A stretch of 64,000 bases of DNA from an uncultured Dehalococcoidia bacterium (GTDB lineage Bacteria > Chloroflexota > Dehalococcoidia > Lucifugimonadales > UBA3495), in the NCBI GenBank assembly GCA_958296385.1, contig OY282494.1, positions 789,416 through 853,415 on the forward strand, in the 5' to 3' direction. The position numbers were made by a program, and so were the translations under genes. Positions 48,253 to 57,444 of the stretch are shown piece by piece. Under the pieces are notes generated by a model. The model searched no databases. It was not told the origin of the DNA and saw nothing but the letters and a program-made list of their open reading frames with translations. Every line of letters begins with the position of its first letter. Position 1 is the first letter of the stretch.

Positions 48253-49938
48253 ATGATTGAGTTGACATATTTTGCGGGGCAACCCTACAATCTGCCGCCG
48301 GACTGTGCGGCAGTGGAGATAGTAAGCGAGTGCATCTGCGGATACCTGCGCCGGCGGCCTTTTGTGAACGTTCAACCTGACGCCAACGCCGGCTTGATGC
48401 GGAACGCCGGTTTTGCCCGGAACGCCGGCTCTGCGGGGGGCGATGCGGCTGCCGATGCGCCGCCGCCGGATAATGCGGAGCGGCTGCGGATTGACCGGCG
48501 GGTGCCCGCCGTGCGGGTGCCGGTGCGCCAGCGGGTGCCGCCGCGCCGGTGGTCGTCAACGCCGCTGATTCTGCTGGGGTTTTTCCTGCTGATGAACATC
48601 GTTGGCGGGGTTTTGCTGTCGCTGCCCGTCGCCGCGGCGGGGGAGGCGGCGCCGCCCTTAAAGGTGGGGTTCTTTACCGCCATCTCAGCGGCAACGGTTA
48701 CCGGGCTGGTGCTGGTGGACACGGCTACTTACTGGTCGCTGTTCGGGCAGGTGGTGATTTTTCTGCTGATGCTGATTGGCGGGCTGGAGTTCATCACGGC
48801 GGCGACATTTTTGATTGCGCTGATTGGGCGGCACGCTACCGCCGTTGAGGAGGACGTTTATCAGGATACGGTGGGCGCCGGGTTTATGAACAACATCCCG
48901 CTGGTGGCGCGCAACATCGTGATTGCGTTCTCCATCGGCTACGTGGTGGGGGCGGCGCTGCTGTTTTTGCGGATACGGGCGATGGCGGACTTTACGACGG
49001 CGGAGGCGCTGTGGCAGTCGCTGTTTCTGGCGGTATCGGCGCTGAACAACGCCGGGTTCTCCATCCTGCCCAACGCCGCATCCGGGAACAACGCCGACAC
49101 GCTGGGCGCCGAGCCGTACCTGATGCTGGTAATGGTGCCGCTGATTATCCTGGGCGCTTTGGGCTGGCCGCTGATAGTTGACGTGCACCGCAACTGGCGG
49201 TTCCGGCTATTCCGCCGGCCCCGCTGGCAAGCGTCGTCCGGCCTGCTGCTGCTGCCGTTCAACTTCAACCGGCTTTCCCTGGACACCAAGCTGGTGCTGA
49301 TACTTACCACTACGCTGTACGTCTTTGCGGCGCTGGTGTTTCTCTTTACGGAGTGGAACGGGGTGCTGGGGGGGCATGACCTTTCGGGCAAGCTGGGGGG
49401 GGCGGTGTTTCACGGCGTCAGCGGGCGCACGGCCGGGTTTGCCGCGCTGGACTGGGGGGCCACGGTGGATTTTACGCTGCTGGTGTACATCGGGCTGATG
49501 TTCGTCGGCGGCTCCACGGCGTCGGTGTCGGGGGGCATCAAGGTGAATACGCTGGCGGTGCTGCTGGCCGCCGCGCGTTCGTCGGCATTGCGGCTGCCCC
49601 GAACCGAGATATTCCGCCGGGAAATTGGCGCAACGCTGGTGGCGCGGGCATTGCTGGTGACGCTGCTGGGGTTTCTCTATCTGGGTCTGGTGGTGCCGAT
49701 ACTGACGTACACCGACCCGGAACTGCCTTTCGTGGAGCTGATGTTTGAGACGATTTCCGCCTTTGGGACTAACGGTATGTCAACCGGGCTGTCGGCGCGC
49801 CTCAGCCTGGGGGGGTCGATCATATTTATGGTAACAATGCTGCTGGGCCGGGTGGGGCCGCTGACTATCGTAATGCTGCTGGCGCCCCGCGAGAACACAT
49901 CCTATCGTTATCCGGAAGAACCCGTTAGAATTGGGTAG
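48253..49938 (+). CDS. trkH: TrkH/KtrB-family potassium uptake channel
   Basis: This integral membrane protein of about 560 aa has the four pore segments of Trk/Ktr transporters with their filter glycines: SAATVTGL, LNNAGFSIL, GVSGRTAGFAALD and ISAFGTNGMSTGL. It takes up K+ together with a TrkA partner encoded 5 bp downstream. The N-terminal 90 residues are poorly conserved and include three 6-residue repeats. The ATG at 48253 lies at the edge of the repeat region; ATG 48397 is a possible later start. Confidence 0.92.
   Translation: MIELTYFAGQPYNLPPDCAAVEIVSECICGYLRRRPFVNVQPDANAGLMRNAGFARNAGSAGGDAAADAPPPDNAERLRIDRRVPAVRVPVRQRVPPRRWSSTPLILLGFFLLMNIVGGVLLSLPVAAAGEAAPPLKVGFFTAISAATVTGLVLVDTATYWSLFGQVVIFLLMLIGGLEFITAATFLIALIGRHATAVEEDVYQDTVGAGFMNNIPLVARNIVIAFSIGYVVGAALLFLRIRAMADFTTAEALWQSLFLAVSALNNAGFSILPNAASGNNADTLGAEPYLMLVMVPLIILGALGWPLIVDVHRNWRFRLFRRPRWQASSGLLLLPFNFNRLSLDTKLVLILTTTLYVFAALVFLFTEWNGVLGGHDLSGKLGGAVFHGVSGRTAGFAALDWGATVDFTLLVYIGLMFVGGSTASVSGGIKVNTLAVLLAAARSSALRLPRTEIFRREIGATLVARALLVTLLGFLYLGLVVPILTYTDPELPFVELMFETISAFGTNGMSTGLSARLSLGGSIIFMVTMLLGRVGPLTIVMLLAPRENTSYRYPEEPVRIG
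48385..48438 (+). repeat. Three 18-bp tandem repeats in the trkH 5' end
   Basis: AACGCCGGCTTGATGCGG, AACGCCGGTTTTGCCCGG and AACGCCGGCTCTGCGGGG follow one another in frame, encoding NAGLMR, NAGFAR and NAGSAG. Confidence 0.75.
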
Positions 49939-49943
49939 CAATT

Positions 49944-50603
49944 ATGCCAAACAAAATTTGCGTCATCGGTTTGGGCCGGTTCGGCGCCAAACTAGCGGGA
50001 ACCCTGTTTCAGCGGCAGCACGAAGTGTTGGCGATTGACAGTGATGACCAGAAAGTGCAGTCAATGCTGGGGCGGGTGACCTACGCGGTGGAGGCCGACG
50101 GCACCAACGAAACGACGCTGCGCGACCTGGGCGTAGCCGAGATGGACGTGGCTATCGTTGCGCTGGGCAGCCAGATACAGTCCAGCATCATCTCTACGAT
50201 GCTGATGAAAACCATGGGGCTGCCCTTTGTAATCGCCCGGGCCACCGACGCGCAGCACGCTGAAATTCTGCATCGCATCGGGGCAGACAAGGTTATCTTT
50301 CCGGAGGAGGAGGCCGCCGTGCGGACGGCCAGCCTGGACATTACGCCCAACACCATTGAGTACATGGACATCACCGACTCGACGGGCGTCCACAAGCTGC
50401 GGCCGCCGGAACACATGAGGGGGCGGCGCCTGCGGGACGTGGGGCTGGTGCCCGATTCCAGCAATCCGCGCGTAGCCGTGATGGTGCTGCGGCGGGCCAA
50501 CGAATATATTCTGAATCCCAGCGACGACGAAATCATTGACGACGGCGACGTGCTGGTGGTGATGGGCAGCCACAGCGACATTGCGGAGGCGTTTGCGCGC
50601 TGA
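49944..50603 (+). CDS. trkA: TrkA/KtrA potassium uptake regulatory subunit
   Basis: This 219-aa cytosolic subunit has one RCK-N domain with the NAD(H)-binding motif ICVIGLGRFGAKLAGTL and the acidic AIDSD after the second strand. An RCK-C domain follows from about residue 135 (LRPPEHMRGRRLRDVGL, DDEIIDDGDVLVVMGSHSDI). A single RCK unit fits KtrA more closely than the double TrkA of enterobacteria. It forms the gating ring of the adjacent channel. Confidence 0.94.
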   Translation: MPNKICVIGLGRFGAKLAGTLFQRQHEVLAIDSDDQKVQSMLGRVTYAVEADGTNETTLRDLGVAEMDVAIVALGSQIQSSIISTMLMKTMGLPFVIARATDAQHAEILHRIGADKVIFPEEEAAVRTASLDITPNTIEYMDITDSTGVHKLRPPEHMRGRRLRDVGLVPDSSNPRVAVMVLRRANEYILNPSDDEIIDDGDVLVVMGSHSDIAEAFAR

Positions 50604-50648
50604 CGCACCGGGGCCGGTATTTGCTCCGCTGGCCGCAGCAAGGGAGAT

Positions 50649-51488
50649 ATGATGACCGAGCGTATTGGATACCTGGGGCCAGCCGGCACGTACACCGAGC
50701 AGGCGGCGCTGCTGTACGCCGCAGACGGTGCGCTGCTGCCCTATCCAACCATCAACGCCGTCGGCGCCGCCGTCGCCGGGGGCGAGTTGGACGCCGGCGT
50801 GGTGCCCATCGAGAACAGCCTGGAGGGTTCAGTTACGTTCACGCTGGACTTGCTCATCAGCCAGTCCGGGCTTTCCATCCGCAACGAGGTGGTGATTCCG
50901 ATTAATCATTACCTGGTAGCGCCGCACGGGGTGGCCGCGGATACGATACGGGTCATCTACTCGCATCCGCAGGCGCTGGCGCAGTGCCGCAGCTATTTGG
51001 AAACGCGGTTTCCCAACGCGCAAAGCGAGGCGTCATTGAGTACCGCCGCCGCCGTGTCGGATATGCAGGCCAGCACGCTGCCGGCGGCCGCCATCTGCCC
51101 GCAGCGGGCCACCGAAATCTACGACGTGGCCGTGCTGGACCGGGGGATACAGGATAACTCGGTGAACCAGACCCGGTTCGCCGTCCTGGCCCGGAACGAC
51201 CACCGGCCAACGGGGCACGACCGGACGTCCATTTGTTTCTCGTTCACCGTGGACCGGCCCGGAAACTTGTACCACTGCATCGGAGAGTTCGCGGAGCGCA
51301 ACATCAACCTGGTCAAGATTGAAAGCCGGCCGACGAAACAGGCGTTGGGGCGGTACATATTCCTGATTGACTGCCAGGGGCACCGGGAGGAGCCGACGGT
51401 GGCGGCGGCGCTGGACGGGCTGCGGCAGCGGGTGGATATGTTCAAGGTGCTGGGTTCGTATCCCTTGTGGGAACCGGCAAACGGCTGA
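50649..51488 (+). CDS. pheA: Prephenate dehydratase PheA
   Basis: This 279-aa enzyme converts prephenate to phenylpyruvate in phenylalanine synthesis. The catalytic domain shows RIGYLGPAGTYTEQAAL, VVPIENSLEGSVTFTLDLL, SHPQALAQCRSYL and the TRF motif in DNSVNQTRFAVLAR. An ACT domain follows (SFTVDRPGNLYHCIGEFAE) with the ESRP motif for Phe binding. There is no chorismate mutase fusion. GGGAGAT precedes the start. Confidence 0.96.
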   Translation: MMTERIGYLGPAGTYTEQAALLYAADGALLPYPTINAVGAAVAGGELDAGVVPIENSLEGSVTFTLDLLISQSGLSIRNEVVIPINHYLVAPHGVAADTIRVIYSHPQALAQCRSYLETRFPNAQSEASLSTAAAVSDMQASTLPAAAICPQRATEIYDVAVLDRGIQDNSVNQTRFAVLARNDHRPTGHDRTSICFSFTVDRPGNLYHCIGEFAERNINLVKIESRPTKQALGRYIFLIDCQGHREEPTVAAALDGLRQRVDMFKVLGSYPLWEPANG

Positions 51489-51503
51489 GCAGACGTCATA
51501 ATC

Positions 51504-51543
51504 CGCAGGGATACGCTACACGATTGTGCGACGTATCCCTGCG
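51504..51543. terminator. Bidirectional 12-bp hairpin after pheA
   Basis: CGCAGGGATACG (51504-51515) and CGTATCCCTGCG (51532-51543) are exact reverse complements around a 16-nt loop. It lies between the convergent ends of pheA and the YtxH-like gene and probably serves both. Confidence 0.65.
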
Positions 51544-51609
51544 ATTAGGAACAGTCAATCCGGTTCCAACGCCCGGCGGCAGCGTGGGCGTTGGACTGCG
51601 GACGGCGTG

Positions 51610-51831
51610 CTAACCCTCGATGATTTCCTCAACCACTTCGCCATCGCCGCGGGTGCGGACGCGGTCAACGTAGGAACGCCCGGTATCCACGGCGCGGCCG
51701 ACGTTGCGCCGGACGATGGCGCGGGACTCGGAGCCGCTCTGGGGGGCGAGCATCAGGCCGGCGGCCAGGCCCAGGGCGAGTCCGGCAAGTCCGGCGGTCA
51801 AAATGCCTATGGTTTGCTGCTGGTTGTTCAT
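51610..51831 (-). CDS. YtxH-like small membrane-anchored protein
   Basis: This 73-aa protein has one N-terminal Gly/Ala/Leu-rich membrane helix (ILTAGLAGLALGLAAGLMLAP) followed by a charged tail with repeated Arg and Val/Glu. That matches the YtxH/gas-vesicle-like stress proteins, whose function is not established. The ATG at 51831 follows AGGAGGATTGATT. A good promoter lies upstream at 51952-51980. Confidence 0.8.
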   Translation of the reverse strand: MNNQQQTIGILTAGLAGLALGLAAGLMLAPQSGSESRAIVRRNVGRAVDTGRSYVDRVRTRGDGEVVEEIIEG

Positions 51832-51951
51832 AATCAATCCTCCTGTGCGATAACCGCTCTTGTATACGTTGGGGACGGCGTTTGAGGTCTAGCGCAGGGG
51901 CTTATCCCTTTTTTGCGTTCCGCAACGCTGTGACGCCCCCAATTGCCATAC

Positions 51952-51980
51952 ATAATAAAGAATATCGGCTGATTGGTCAA
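51952..51980 (-). promoter_or_regulatory. Sigma70-like promoter of the YtxH-like gene
   Basis: On the minus strand TTGACC (51975-51980) and TATTAT (51952-51957) are 17 bp apart. The transcript would have an untranslated leader of about 110 bases. Confidence 0.7.
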
Positions 51981-52012
51981 CATCTCCAAGCGAAAATGGC
52001 CGGGGGCGGCGT

Positions 52013-54043
52013 TCAGCCGGAGACCTGCTTGCGGCGGTTGGTTATGTAATCCACCAGCATATATTCGCCGAGGTTCTCGCTGCTGCTGTAAAAGGCCCGG
52101 CCCCGGTTGATGCGCGTCATCCGGTCAACAAAGTTCACCAGCTGGTAGTTGTTCTCCAGCATAAAGGTGTTGATGATGATGCCCTCCTGGGTGCAGCGGC
52201 GCACTTCTTTCAGGGTTTCCAGTTCGGTGCGGTAGCTGGGGGGATAGGCAAAGTACGCCTGCTCGCCCTCCAGGTGCGCGGTGGGTTCGCCGTCGGTTAT
52301 CACCATGATTTGCCGGGTGCCGCCTTTCTCGCGGGACAGCAGCTTGCGGGACAGCATCAGGGCGTGGTGCAGGTTGGTGCCGGATACCCAATTGTTCCAG
52401 GTGAGGCCGGCCAGGTCGGATTCCTGCAACTCGCGGGCGTAGTCGGAGAAACCCACCACGTGCAGGGTGTCCCTGGGGTACTGCTGGCGGATGAGGGCGA
52501 ACAGGGCCAGCGTAACCTTCTTGGCCGCCGCCCAGTTGTTGAACAGGCCCATGGAGCGGCTCTGGTCCAGCAGCACGATTGTTGCGGCCCGCGTCATGTG
52601 TTCGTTGCGGTAAATCTCAAAGTCGTCGGGGCGCAGGCTTACCGGCACTTGCGGGCCGCCGCGCACGATGGCGTTTTTTACCGTAGCCTGCAAGTCCAGC
52701 TGGAGCGGGTCGCCGAACTCGTAGGGCTTGGTGTCGCCCAGCACGTCGCCGCCGGCGCCTCTGGTGTCCAGGTCGTGGTTGCCCATCCGGTCTTTTTTGA
52801 GCTGGCGGAAAACCTCCCGCATCGCCTTTTGGCCGATGCGCCGGATGCCGCGGGCGGTCAGGGTTAGCTGGTCATCGCCGGTGATATAGCCGGCATCTTT
52901 CAGCAGTTGGCGGAGGCGGTCCAGTTCCTCCCAGGCCCGGCGGGCGTCCTCGCCCAGCAGTTCGGCCAGCTGCTCCGGGTCAACGTCGTCAAGGTTGCCG
53001 GAGCGCATGGCCTGCTGCAAGGACTGTTCCAGCTGGTCAAGCGACTGCATTTCGCGCATGGCTTCCATCGCCTGTTCCAGCGTCATGCTGTCATCGCCGA
53101 GGAACGGGTACTGGCGGGCCAGCTCATCCGGAGGCATTAGCGATTGCATCAGGCTGGCGAATTCGGACATTTCGTCCGCCAGCCGGGGGTCCATTGCGGA
53201 TTGCAGGGCGTCCTCGAGTTCCTGGCGGGCGCCGGGGGAGAGGCTGTCCATTAGCGACTGCATTTGCGACATCTGCTGCTGGATGCGCTCCATCAGTTCG
53301 TCCAGGCTTTGCGGCGGGTCATCGCCGAACATGGCGCCCCACTTCTGCATAAAGCCGTCAAAGTCCGGCTGGCGTCCCTCCATGCGGTCGCGGAGCATCT
53401 GATTCAGGTCGCGCATCATATCCCGCATCGCTTCCATCTGCTCCGGGGTCATGTTTTGCATCTGGTCGCGCATCTGCTGGGAGATGTTCTGGGCCATCTG
53501 GCTTTTGAGCATATCCAGCAGTTCCTGGAATTGCTGCTGGGCGTCCGGGTCCATAAAGTCGTAGTCCATTAGGCCCTGAATCCGGCCGCCGACGTCGTTG
53601 GGCAGGTCATCCAGGCGTTCCAGGTTGCGTGCCGCGCGCTGGCGCAGCAGGTGGTTGAGGGAGCGCTGCTGCTCTTTGCCGGCGGCGTCGGCGGGTTCGG
53701 GCTGGGCGGCGGCATCGTCCAGACGCTTTTGGATGCCGTCCCGTTCGGTGCGGAGGATGTTGTCCAGCCGTTCTTTGAGGTCGTCCACTACGGAATCCAG
53801 GTTGCTTTGCTGCAACTGCTGGCGGCGCTGGTTTTTGAGGCGTTCCATCAGCTGGCGCAGGCTGGGCATTTGGGAGCCGTCGCGGTTTGGCATCCCGTTG
53901 CGCAGCAGCTCGCGCAGGGCGCGCATTACGTCGCCCTGCTGCATTAGGTCGTCGGACAGCGCATCCATAACCTCGCTGGCGTCAAGGTCAAAGATTTGCT
54001 GAGTACCGTCCCAGTGAGAGTAACGATAGCGCTGATACAGCAT
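52013..54043 (-). CDS. VWA-domain protein with a long Met/Gln/Leu-rich helical region
   Basis: This 676-aa cytoplasmic protein has a von Willebrand A domain at the C-terminus. Its MIDAS residues are visible: DQSRSMG (about residue 492), the threonine in SGTNLHHAL and the aspartate in MVITDGEPT (about 581). The first 430 residues are helical and unusually rich in Met, Gln, Asp and Leu (for example QQQFQELLDMLKSQMAQN). VWA proteins of this type usually work with a MoxR AAA ATPase, but none is nearby. The ATG at 54043 follows CGGAGGCCGC. Confidence 0.88.
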   Translation of the reverse strand: MLYQRYRYSHWDGTQQIFDLDASEVMDALSDDLMQQGDVMRALRELLRNGMPNRDGSQMPSLRQLMERLKNQRRQQLQQSNLDSVVDDLKERLDNILRTERDGIQKRLDDAAAQPEPADAAGKEQQRSLNHLLRQRAARNLERLDDLPNDVGGRIQGLMDYDFMDPDAQQQFQELLDMLKSQMAQNISQQMRDQMQNMTPEQMEAMRDMMRDLNQMLRDRMEGRQPDFDGFMQKWGAMFGDDPPQSLDELMERIQQQMSQMQSLMDSLSPGARQELEDALQSAMDPRLADEMSEFASLMQSLMPPDELARQYPFLGDDSMTLEQAMEAMREMQSLDQLEQSLQQAMRSGNLDDVDPEQLAELLGEDARRAWEELDRLRQLLKDAGYITGDDQLTLTARGIRRIGQKAMREVFRQLKKDRMGNHDLDTRGAGGDVLGDTKPYEFGDPLQLDLQATVKNAIVRGGPQVPVSLRPDDFEIYRNEHMTRAATIVLLDQSRSMGLFNNWAAAKKVTLALFALIRQQYPRDTLHVVGFSDYARELQESDLAGLTWNNWVSGTNLHHALMLSRKLLSREKGGTRQIMVITDGEPTAHLEGEQAYFAYPPSYRTELETLKEVRRCTQEGIIINTFMLENNYQLVNFVDRMTRINRGRAFYSSSENLGEYMLVDYITNRRKQVSG

Positions 54044-54145
54044 TGGCGGCCTCCGGCTCAACCGTGATTATCGGGGCGATGATAACACAGCCGCCACTGC
54101 TGCAACGGGCCAACTGATTGAACGAGCCAGCGGTCAACGGCCCGG

Positions 54146-54682
54146 TTATACTACCTGAGCGCCCAGAATATCCTTGACGTGGCGCAGGGCCCAGTCGTGG
54201 GCGGCGGGGTTGAACGAGGCTACGCAGTCGGCGGGAATCGCAACGGCGTAATCCCGATTGCGGGCGTCGGAGGTGGTGTGCAGCACGCAGATGTCGGTGC
54301 AGACGCCGCACACGATGATTTGCTCCGGCGCCAGGGCGGCCAGTCGGTGGGCCAAATCGGTGTTGAAAAATCCGCTGTAACGGTTCTTGGGGATTACGTT
54401 GCCGGCGGTGACCCACTGCGCTAATTCCGGAATTACGTCCGGTTCGGCGGTGCCTTTTACGCAGTGCACCGGGAACATCTGGAACTCCAAGTCATCCGGG
54501 TCGTGGTGGTCGGAGATGAACAGGATGGCTGAACCGGCCGCTTGCTCCCGGCGCAGGAGGGCTTGCACCGGGCCGATAATCCGGCGGGATTCGTCGCCGC
54601 AGTACAGATTATGCTTGCCATCATCATTCCCCGGCTCCAGAAAGCCGCGCACCATGTCAACTACCAGCACCACGTTAGCCAT
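54146..54682 (-). CDS. Isochorismatase/nicotinamidase-family cysteine hydrolase
   Basis: This 178-aa protein has the family triad: Asp in VVLVVDMVRGFLEPG, Lys in VIPKNRYSGFFNTDL and Cys in IIVCGVCTDICVLHT. Metal-ligand candidates are in FISDHHDPDD. Family members hydrolyse nicotinamide, isochorismate, ureidoacrylate or related amides. Nicotinamidase is the best guess. GGAGG precedes the ATG at 54682. Confidence 0.88.
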   Translation of the reverse strand: MANVVLVVDMVRGFLEPGNDDGKHNLYCGDESRRIIGPVQALLRREQAAGSAILFISDHHDPDDLEFQMFPVHCVKGTAEPDVIPELAQWVTAGNVIPKNRYSGFFNTDLAHRLAALAPEQIIVCGVCTDICVLHTTSDARNRDYAVAIPADCVASFNPAAHDWALRHVKDILGAQVV

Positions 54683-54712
54683 TGCTGCCACCTCCCGGTT
54701 GGCCGGGTGAGT

Positions 54713-55219
54713 TTAGCCATCGTCGGGGGCGAAAGGCGCCCCGTCCACCAGCACTTGCCGGATTACGGCCCGGCCGTTGCGGTTGACCGATACGACAACT
54801 TTCACGTCGTCGGCCCTTTCAATGATCTGCCCGGTTCCCTCCGGGACAAAGTAGGTGCCGATGCCGAAGTCCAGCCGGCCCCGGTCGTCCACCACGCCCC
54901 GCAGGTAGGGTTTGTTTCCTGATGGAATCGCGCCCATGTAATACCCGTCGTCGTGCCACAGGCCGCCGCGTTCGGTGAGGGCAACGTACATTACGGTTCC
55001 CGCCGGATGCTCGGAGAGGTATGACGGCACGGCGGCGATTTCGTAGTCGAGGATGGCGTAATCACCTTGCAGCAGGGAGCGGGGGTCAACGGGGACGGTT
55101 TGCAGGGTTACTTCCAAGCCCCGGGCCAGCGCCAATTCGCGGACGCCGGCGAAGGCCAGCAGGCCGGCTACCTGCGCCGCAACTACCGCAAAAAAGAGGA
55201 TGGCCGCCAGACGGTTCAT
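54713..55219 (-). CDS. GDYXXLXY-motif membrane-anchored protein
   Basis: This 168-aa protein has an N-terminal membrane helix (LAAILFFAVVAAQVAGLLAFA) and the diagnostic motif GDYAILDYE, with a predicted beta-rich extracytoplasmic domain. It overlaps the upstream DUF2157 gene by 4 bp. The two families are regularly neighbours and probably act together in the envelope, but their function is unknown. Confidence 0.88.
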   Translation of the reverse strand: MNRLAAILFFAVVAAQVAGLLAFAGVRELALARGLEVTLQTVPVDPRSLLQGDYAILDYEIAAVPSYLSEHPAGTVMYVALTERGGLWHDDGYYMGAIPSGNKPYLRGVVDDRGRLDFGIGTYFVPEGTGQIIERADDVKVVVSVNRNGRAVIRQVLVDGAPFAPDDG

Positions 55220-56493
55220 TGCGGCCTCGCCGGCGCGCGCATCCGCTGCAACATCCGGCGGCGCAGCAGTTCCAGCCCGAACCCAAGGGCCAGCAGGAGT
55301 ACGCCGGTTACGATGAACGCCATTGCCTGGCCCAGCAGCTCCAATCCGAACTCAACGTAGCGGGTGAATAAGGTTACGGCAAAGAGGACGACGGCAAAGT
55401 TGATGAGCTCAGCGCGCAGCATCCGGTAGCCGATGGCGATTAGCGCGCCGACGTAGCCCAGCATTATCAGGTTGAAAACCCACCACATCCAGCCCAGACC
55501 CAGGGCAAGGCCCAGCATCGCGATGGCGATGACGCTGCCGGCCGCCAGTATGGGGGCCAGCTCCCCGATGCGTGCTACCGAGGATGCCGGGGAGCGCCGG
55601 TTCCAGGCCAGCGTTGACGCGACGGCGATGATGCCGGCAACGCCCATCACGGCCCAATACTCCGCGCGCGGCCAAACCGGGGGGATGCCCTCTGAATAGC
55701 CATACGCCACTTCCTCCCAAAAGATGCTGAAACTCAACACGTAAATGGCGGCGCCGGCAACCAGCAGCGCCGCAATCACGAACAACAGCGACAGCGGGCG
55801 GGTGTAAGCGTAGCGGCTCTGCAACATCCCCATCCCGAATAGCGCGCCGGCCAGCGCCAGATACAGCGGCGGCATGGCAAACAGGGACGCATCGTCAAAC
55901 TCCGGGAACCATTCCGGCGCGCGGAATCCGGCGGCGGCCAGAAACAGTATCAGCATCAATCCGGCAACCGTGCGGGAGCGGGTCAGGTAGGCGATGGGGA
56001 TGACGCCCAGGAACCACGCCGCTACCAGGTTGGGGTGGTTCACCGGCACGTGATAGGTTTGCGCTATCAGATGGATGGCGGCGCCGAAAGCGATGGCGCC
56101 CAGCATGATTACTTCCGTGCCAACGACGGGATAGCCCCGGCGGTAGGCCAGATACCAGCCGATGGCGTAGATGACCGGCGTGGCAACCGCCATTATGGAC
56201 AGCCGGCCCCAGGGGGCGATTTCGCTCCAGTTGGCGGCAATCCAGGCGATGATTCCCAACCCGATGAGCGTGGCGCCCATCACGGCCACGATGGTGACTA
56301 CGCGGTTGCCCAGAGGGTTGGCGGCAGCGGAGGACGCGTCGGGCGGATACCGGGCCAGAATTGCGGCGGCCTGCTCCTCGGTAATCAGGCCATCCTCACG
56401 CCAGGACGCAACCTCGGTTCGCAAACGTCCGTGGAATCGGTTTGCGCCGGCAGCGTTGCCGCCGGCATTGCCGGGTTGTTCCGGGCCATCCAT
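55216..56493 (-). CDS. DUF2157 multi-pass membrane protein
   Basis: This 425-aa protein starts with a short cytoplasmic helix typical of DUF2157 (EVASWREDGLITEEQAAAIL), followed by about ten hydrophobic helices (for example VVTIVAVMGATLIGLGIIAW, AEYWAVMGVAGIIAVASTLA). It is coupled to the GDYXXLXY gene by an ATGA overlap. Its role is unknown. Confidence 0.88.
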   Translation of the reverse strand: MDGPEQPGNAGGNAAGANRFHGRLRTEVASWREDGLITEEQAAAILARYPPDASSAAANPLGNRVVTIVAVMGATLIGLGIIAWIAANWSEIAPWGRLSIMAVATPVIYAIGWYLAYRRGYPVVGTEVIMLGAIAFGAAIHLIAQTYHVPVNHPNLVAAWFLGVIPIAYLTRSRTVAGLMLILFLAAAGFRAPEWFPEFDDASLFAMPPLYLALAGALFGMGMLQSRYAYTRPLSLLFVIAALLVAGAAIYVLSFSIFWEEVAYGYSEGIPPVWPRAEYWAVMGVAGIIAVASTLAWNRRSPASSVARIGELAPILAAGSVIAIAMLGLALGLGWMWWVFNLIMLGYVGALIAIGYRMLRAELINFAVVLFAVTLFTRYVEFGLELLGQAMAFIVTGVLLLALGFGLELLRRRMLQRMRAPARPQ

Positions 56494-56534
56494 TATTGAC
56501 CTGCTGGCCGACCAGGGGCGCCGGGCGGACGGGG

Positions 56535-57416
56535 CTAGTTGGCGGCGGCGGCGATGCCGGCGTAACCGGCATCCCGGTTCAGCATCGCCGTCAGGCCCAT
56601 CAGCTCAAAGGCGTCGGTGAGGGGCGTCATTTCGTCCATCAGGTGGGCGGTGGTGCCGGTGGACTTCAGTTCGGCCATCAGGCGGGAAACGGTGTGGGCG
56701 GCCGCCATAAATGCGCTGCCGGGAAAGATTACGATGCGAAAGCCCAGCCGTTCCAGTTCGCTGACGTTCAGCAGGGGCGACTTGCCCGTTTCTACGAAGT
56801 TGTAGAGGAGGGGTACGCTGGTACGGGCGACGATTGCGGCGGCCTCATCGGGGGAGCGCAGGGCCTCGACGAACAGGGCGTCGGCGCCGGCGGCGGTGAA
56901 GGCGTCGCACCGGCGCAGCGTGTCATCCCAACCCGTAACCGCCAGCGCGTCGGTGCGGACGATGATGGTGAAGTCGTCGTCGGTGCGGGCGTCCACGGCG
57001 GCGCGGATTTTGGGCACCATCTCGTCGATGGGCGAAACGCGCTTGTCGTCCAGATGGCCGCAGCGTTTGGGGAACTGCTGGTCCTCAATGTGCACGGCGG
57101 CAACGCCGGCGCGTTCGTACTCGCGAATGGTGCGGCGGACGTTCATCGTGCCGCCGTATCCGGTATCGGCGTCGGCGATAACCGGCACGTCCACGGTGCC
57201 GGCGATGGCGGCGGCGTTGTCCAGCATCTCGGTAGCGGTCGCCAGGGCCAGGTCGGGGTAGCCGATGCGGGCTACGGAGGTGCCGGCGCCGGTCATGTAC
57301 ACCGCCGGAAAGCCGGTTTGGGCGATGATTGCCGCCGTCAGGCAGTCGTAAGCGCCGGGGGCGGTGATGATGCCGGGGGCCGCCAACAGCTGGCGAAAAC
57401 GCGTCGTCGCTCGCAT
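56535..57416 (-). CDS. Isocitrate lyase / PEP mutase superfamily enzyme
   Basis: This 293-aa enzyme has the metal-site motif VIADADTGYGG, VHIEDQQFPKRCGH with the superfamily KRCGH signature and its cysteine base, and ADALFVEALRSPDE. Length and motifs fit 2-methylisocitrate lyase, carboxyphosphonoenolpyruvate mutase or oxaloacetate decarboxylase types. No methylcitrate genes are adjacent. It lies 28 bp after fabG at the end of the lipid operon. Confidence 0.9.
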   Translation of the reverse strand: MRATTRFRQLLAAPGIITAPGAYDCLTAAIIAQTGFPAVYMTGAGTSVARIGYPDLALATATEMLDNAAAIAGTVDVPVIADADTGYGGTMNVRRTIREYERAGVAAVHIEDQQFPKRCGHLDDKRVSPIDEMVPKIRAAVDARTDDDFTIIVRTDALAVTGWDDTLRRCDAFTAAGADALFVEALRSPDEAAAIVARTSVPLLYNFVETGKSPLLNVSELERLGFRIVIFPGSAFMAAAHTVSRLMAELKSTGTTAHLMDEMTPLTDAFELMGLTAMLNRDAGYAGIAAAAN

Positions 57417-57444
57417 GACTTATTCCTCACTCGCGATGTCCAAA

